Shown here: positions 59,051 to 64,000 of the stretch, one piece after another | How the letters are laid out: every line of letters begins with the position of its first letter | Numbering within the stretch: the first letter of the stretch is position 1 | Origin: Onchidella celtica | Taxonomy: Eukaryota; Mollusca; Gastropoda; Systellommatophora; Onchidiidae | Direction of reading: 5' to 3' | Assembly (NCBI GenBank): GCA_963931925.1 | Contig: OZ007569.1 | Coordinates: 70,184,920-70,248,919 of the forward strand | Length of the DNA stretch: 64,000 nucleotides | Notes under the pieces: model-generated | What the model saw: the letters and a program-made list of their open reading frames with translations, nothing else | What the model was told of the DNA's origin: nothing | Database searches by the model: none | Translations under genes and position numbers: made by a program

Positions 59051-60697
59051 GAGATGTCTTGGTTTGCCACAGGCAAGAGTATAATCTATCAGAACATAAA
59101 TTGGAACTAAGCATATGAACGGGGGCCAAAAATCTTTAACCTCATTTTGGCTATAACTATTTGGGCGGGGGGTGGGAATAGCCGGGAGTTCCCGTGTACT
59201 TAAAACAGACTAGTTGTTTTGCCAGCACAATTAATTATTATACCACTTTTAAGGTTTGGTTTGGGGCAGGTTTAGAATTTGGTTTTGCTGGTTGGCCACT
59301 GTAACCTTTGTCGTTGGCGAAATGCCGGTAATAAAGTTTTCGAAACTTGACAGGAAAAAGGTCTTTTAAATGTAAATATTATGAATATTTCTAGCCACAG
59401 GGCCTAAAGAGGCACTACTAAACAAAAACCAGCTACTTTAGGAACAGGCATCTAGCAGAAAGAAGGGAGAACCCGTGGGTTGGGTTGGCGAGGGAGGGTG
59501 TGTGATTGCAATTTTTGTTCTTTGTTTCTGCATCAGCCAGGTAAACAGATGGGTTGTAACACTGTCAGCGTAAGGGTCACGTCTCGTTTTATGACCCATG
59601 GCTTTCTTTATGGCCATTGACAAGCAATCATTCTGCGCATGCGCCGATCATTACGCGTGCTGACCGCTCGTGGAAGTCTCGAGGGAGTTGGAAATACCAC
59701 GGATAATAGACAAGCGTTCATGTCAGTTTTTGTGGATGGCACCCCGGCTGTCAATCTTCTTTTATGTGGATTAGGGATCAGACGTGGATAATATGGATGG
59801 GGACGTGACGGCGCATGCGTGGTAAATGTATGCATCAAGTAGGGACTGTGTTGTGTCACGGACTGGGGAGGAAATGGGTGTGGTAGAGGAAAAAATGCTG
59901 CGAAACAAAAAACCAGTCCCAGACATCTGTTGGGATGGGGAGAGGGGAGGGGTTGGTGGGACAGTTGGATGGACGAACAGATGACGGAATGACGGAGGGC
60001 ATGGATGAATAGACAATGTTTTATCTAGATACAAGTGTAGTGGAGAATGAATGAAGGAAGAATGACGGGGCAGAGTGAGTCAGATGTACATCACAGAGAG
60101 GTGTGATGACTTAGTGTGGACAGAAAACGTAACATTTTGGAAACTAACACACTGGCATACACACACATGGATCGATTGAGGGAAAACAGGATGTCTTCAT
60201 TCCTCTGCCCATCCCCTCTTTTCCTCAGAAATATCACACAAATCACATGTACTGTCATTTACATCCACAGCCCTCATTCCTCCCCCAACCCCCCCCCCCC
60301 CACCTTCCGGGGGGCTCGTGCATTAAACCCATCTTTTTCCAAACTAACCGCCTTAGCTCCACCCCTACCCGGGGTGAGTTAAGTGAGCACAAGATAAAAG
60401 CACCCGCAGATCTGTTTCAGGCTCAGGTCGATGCTCGATAGCCATTTCATGTCCAGTAAGGGAGCATACACGTCAGGGAGCATTATTTGTTGGATCTGTC
60501 ATCTGTGCCGTCCTTTATGTCTCATGCCGATTGACCGGTTTGCATATAATGAAGTCTCTTGGTGCTACGTGGCGATTTTTTGTTTGCTGTTGTGACCGTG
60601 GCCATTAGTATTTTCATTGTGTCATTCTCACTTTCACGTTGGGCTGATTGATTGTGATCTGTACAGTACGATGGATTTATAGTGGATTGGTAAGACC
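59051..60697. other. Noncoding stretch, no gene seen
   Basis: Poly(C) at 60289-60301. No gene recognised. Confidence 0.5.
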
Positions 60698-60765
60698 AAT
60701 GGATGGATGGATGGATGGATGGGGATGGATGGATGGATAGATGGACGGACGGGCGGATGGATGGA
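60698..60765. repeat. (GGAT)n microsatellite
   Basis: About 15 GGAT units with GGAC/GGCG interruptions. Confidence 0.95.
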
Positions 60766-61289
60766 ATGATATGATCGATCGCCGTATACATGAATGTGTC
60801 GATCGACTCATATGAGTCTTAATTAGTAGATGAAGCGTATCACAGCGCTACCTTTAATGTCTCTTTTGTTCTGGTAATTGTCTTCAAAGTATTCCTCATC
60901 CTGTTTGTTATTATTGCTCTGTTTGATCTCTGTTCCAATTCCGTTGAACCTTGAAGAGTCTAGAATGTAAGTAACATCCGCCACAGTACCCACGGGCCAC
61001 CTGTCTATCTAATGTAAACTTTATATTGTAAAGGATATCATTTTCTCTCTGTCATGACCAGTTTTGTTATCATTTTCGTCTTGTTCTTCATCCAGGTAAT
61101 TATTTGATGATGAGGGTCATTTTTGTTCGTTTCATGTCCATGAGTTGTTTTTTTTTATTAACTAAGGTATGGTTTTCAATTGGGTGAATGTATAATCCAA
61201 TGTGGTGAACAGAAATTCAATTCTACCTATCTTTGTACAAAACCAAAAGCTTTCCACCCGAATATGAATGAACAGAGATAGAGGGTTTA
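60766..61289. other. Noncoding stretch, no gene seen
   Basis: No recognisable feature; should contain one end of the mariner, but I cannot identify an inverted repeat. Confidence 0.4.
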
Positions 61290-62320
61290 AAGTTTGCACT
61301 CACTTTAGTCTTTCTAGTTCTATCGTCGCCCTGCACAGCTACACATATCAGCCACTGATGGATACCCTTGAGAAGACCTTGAAAACAGAAGAACCCTCCC
61401 CCCCCCCCCCCACTCTGTCAGGAAACCAGTAATGTACCGCTCCTTTCACTGCACCATTACTTTCAAAATGTCTTCCTTTCAGGTGCTTTTTCAGTTTTGG
61501 GAACAATAACAATGTACTGGATACAGAGCTGGGGAATAAGGTGGATGTGGTAAAACTTCAAAGCCACAATCTCGGGCAGTTTCTGCGACTTCCCTCCAAG
61601 TGTGCGCCGGCTCATTGTCGTGAAGCAGTAACACACCTTTCCTTAGCTTTCCTCTGCGTTTCTCTTTAATTGCTTGCCAAATTTTTCAATTGATTGGAAT
61701 AATGGTCCATTTTCATGATAGTCTGTCGTTATTACCTTTCATGGTCCCGAAGAAACGGAAAACATCACTTTTCCACATGAGGGCGACACCCTTGCTTTCT
61801 TTGGTGTTGGAGATGAAGGTGATTTCCACTGCATTGAAGCAGACTTTGACTCTGGGTCATAATGATGGAGCCAGGTTTCATCTATGGTTCAAGTCTTTAA
61901 AAAATCTCAGTTTGGTTGTGCTCACACGGATGAAACAACTTTTGGCAACATTCCACTCTTTGCACTTTCTTGGGAGGAGCCAGAAGACAAGGAACCCATT
62001 TTGCACACACATTCAGGATTCCTTCAGTTGATTCATAACTGAGCCCAGTTTCTTTACTCAACTGCTGAAGTGTCTCTCGTCCGTATTCATTCATATTCAG
62101 GTGGAAAACGTTTGGTTTGTCCCTCGTAGAAATAAGAGATGGGCGTAAAGCAATTCTGTACCATGGCGACAGTTTCCAGGCTCTGTGGGTAAATAACAAA
62201 TTGGAACTTAACATGATCACTTCATCTAAAACTTCTGGTGTCATCTGTTTTGCTCGCATGAAAATTTGGCAAGCAACGCAAAATTTGAGGTATGAAAATT
62301 TGGCTTTTTTTGTTTGTTTG
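61290..62320 (-). pseudogene. mariner-family (D34D) transposase pseudogene
   Basis: A cut-and-paste DNA transposase of the Tc1/mariner superfamily, near full length but broken. N-terminal helix-turn-helix region: LKFCVACQ (near 62300), then RETLQQLSKETGLSYESTEG and AKWVPCLLAPPKK (mariner AKWVP..LL..KK linker). Catalytic part: DETWLHHYDPESKSASMQWK with the first Asp at 61880-61882, KSPSSPTPKKARV, KEKRRGKLRKGVLLLHDNEP with the second Asp at 61617-61619, then EVLPHPPYSPALYPVH. The third position, 34 residues on, is His (CAT, 61512-61514) instead of Asp, and SPDLAP reads SPALYP. C terminus: FPKLKKHLKGRHFESNGAVK, a poly(C) interruption (61398-61411), then HQW..C..VQGDD. These blocks lie in four different phases, so at least three frameshifts, and an in-frame stop follows TEIF. 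Terminal inverted repeats not found. Inactive. Confidence 0.9.
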
Positions 62321-62934
62321 TTTTGATTATCTCCATTTATTTTTGCCAGGATTTTGTCTCGTTGCTGACATTAACAAAATCATTAACATGATCATATTAT
62401 AATTTGCATTATCCAGCGACTTGGAGGGCCTTAGAAAAAGGATCAGCATCACTCAACTCGGGGTGTACTCGGTACAGGCTTTTTGTCCTCGGGGAGGAAG
62501 CTGCGTTCTCTCTGAACGGAAGGGGAAAAAAACTGGTGTCACCGTCATCCATGGGTATAATTCCCACAGCAACGTGCGAATAGCCAAAATTAATTAAATT
62601 AATGAACACCAATACAGAAAATTAGGTCGATATTCGATTCTCCGAGCGGGTTTATTCCCGAGCCACATGGGTTTTTCACCTTGTTTTTGCACGGGTGATC
62701 GTTATGATCTAGCTGGAAAGGTTATCAACTTGTGATGGATGGTGGGGAGCCAAGAGGTTCCGAGAGGAGTATTGGTATGATTCATGTGCACAGTTACAAA
62801 GTTATGAATCGATGAAAGTTTATCTGTTTATGTATGCAGTTTGAATTACTTCCTACCTGAAACTGAAGCAATGGTGGTGATGATGGTGATGACTAGGATA
62901 CTACCACTACTACTGTTACTAACACTACTACTTT
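62321..62934. other. Noncoding stretch, no gene seen
   Basis: No supported feature; GATGGTGATGA patch at 62873-62893 and an ACT-trinucleotide patch 62900-62950. Confidence 0.5.
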
Positions 62935-63015
62935 TACTACTAACATTAATGACAATAGGGGCACCGTGTATACTTACACAGCGCACATTTCTCCTTTTCA
63001 TAGGCCCCGGACGCT
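62935..63015 (+). repeat. TATATAGCGC-type repeat, decayed copy d
   Basis: Trinucleotide tract (ACT rather than AAT), GGCACCGTGTATACTTACAC then AGCGCACAT, and 25 bases on CATAGGCCCCGGACGCTACA: same order as copies b and c, with changes. Confidence 0.5.
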
Positions 63016-64000
63016 ACACAATTCAGAAATAAATAATTATGAAAAAAAGATAACTCACTAAAAATGCAATAACATAAAACAGATTTAACCTGTAACTTCA
63101 GTTAAAAAGATAGGGTTTTAGGCTTCAACTTAAACGACTTCAAATTGTCACATTCTGTAATTCTCCCTCATCAGGATAGATTGTGCGTAGGCGTAGATGT
63201 ACGTGGTACACGTTTCACCATTTGAACGTGACAAATATTAGGCAAAGGACCGTAGATACTTACTGGGAAAATCTCCGTACAGGAAGAAGCAACTACGTTT
63301 GTGGGTGGAAGGAACTGTGCCCGGCTACCTCGTAGATCTAACATGGGTACGGCAGGGGATAGAAAAACACAACAACTGCTGACTAAAAGTGATAACTTTG
63401 ATTCTTATCATGTCTCTGAGTCCACCAGCACTCCAAAAAGCGATACCGCTGTGCATAAATACCAGGGATTTTCCTTATGAAAACTTACCATAGAAATAAA
63501 ACAAAACTATAAAAAAAAATAATAATTAAGTGCCTAGATCTGGTTTCTGTTTGCCGGATATTCTTAAATTTGTTATTCTGATTTGAAAACAGCCAAGCCA
63601 ATGCCAAAATATCAATTTAAGTGACCCCAGGAATTATTTCAATATGAACCACGAATTGTTCCAAAGATAGAACGTAGGGCAGTAGGAGTATTGTAAAAAA
63701 ACAAACAGAACACCGAATTCCATAGAGATGTACTAGAGCATGCTCAAGATCCCGCCCGCAGGCCCACACGGACCTATAAAAAACAACAACTCGTAAAGAA
63801 ACATCATGTCCGTCAGTTTTTGTCCCACCAAGACCTGTCATCTGACCCGAATGTATGTATATTTCTGTTTACCTCTACAAACACAGACAATAAATTGTTT
63901 CATACACAGCTGCGGCGTATCTGAAGTCTTATTAATGAAACACCTTGTCTATACCACCAACACATCTGTAGCTGACTGCAGATTGTAATGTTGCCCTCAT
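63016..64000. other. Noncoding stretch to window end, no gene seen
   Basis: Only short frames without motifs. Confidence 0.5.

Overview
This is a eukaryotic, intron- and repeat-dominated stretch with no complete protein-coding gene that can be supported from sequence. It is AT-leaning and carries dispersed TIR elements, tRNA-derived SINE copies, a broken mariner, a probable LTR, at least fifteen long di-, tri- or tetranucleotide and minisatellite arrays, and at least sixteen poly(G)/poly(C) runs of 12 bases or more. The mix (CTAT/GGAT and CT/GA arrays, AAT-tract repeats joined to a TTTATATAGCGC core, tRNA SINEs with a strong terminal tail motif) suggests a marine invertebrate, most likely a mollusc such as a gastropod. 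That assignment is inference; no host gene confirms it.

Layout. 0-5.7 kb: three repeat families packed side by side (385-1145), an inverted copy of the first (3486-3795), and two copies of a tRNA SINE tail/body in opposite orientation (4552-4730, 5434-5699). 6.6-7.1 kb: a 433-bp segment bounded by a 15-bp inverted repeat that encloses a decayed THAP-like zinc-finger reading frame. 8.2-10.7 kb: CT array, a candidate terminal exon (8883-8975), a 414-bp TIR element with an 8-bp target duplication, and a 28/84-bp minisatellite. 12-23 kb: mostly unique-looking noncoding DNA with two TATATAGCGC repeats, a 33-nt candidate microexon (17098-17130), tRNA-like heads and a perfect 19-bp-arm hairpin (23049-23105). 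24-31 kb: GGAT array, a 450-bp TA-flanked TIR element (26614-27063), GCTT minisatellite, CT/GA arrays. 32 kb: LTR-like block. 34-36.2 kb: hAT-like remnant, an open frame, a 168-bp foldback element with two CRE palindromes, and a dispersed repeat with 47-bp direct end repeats. 37-49 kb: GGAT, CT and GA arrays, 43-bp and 25-bp minisatellites, the fullest tRNA SINE (44528-44866), a second copy of the 8-bp-TSD TIR family (47435-47612), and a 650-bp CTAT array. 49-64 kb: CT array, tRNA-like head, the longest non-repetitive open frame (52876-53391), 29-bp minisatellite, third copy of the dispersed repeat, a 112-bp tandem duplication and the mariner (61290-62320).

Nothing forms an operon or pathway. 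The window reads as a gene desert or the inside of a very long intron. Two candidate exons on the plus strand (8883-8975 and 17098-17130) and two open frames on the minus strand (35106-34867, 53391-52876) are the only hints of host coding sequence. The more novel content is the set of small nonautonomous elements and the evidence that poly(G)/poly(C) tracts have grown inside older repeats.
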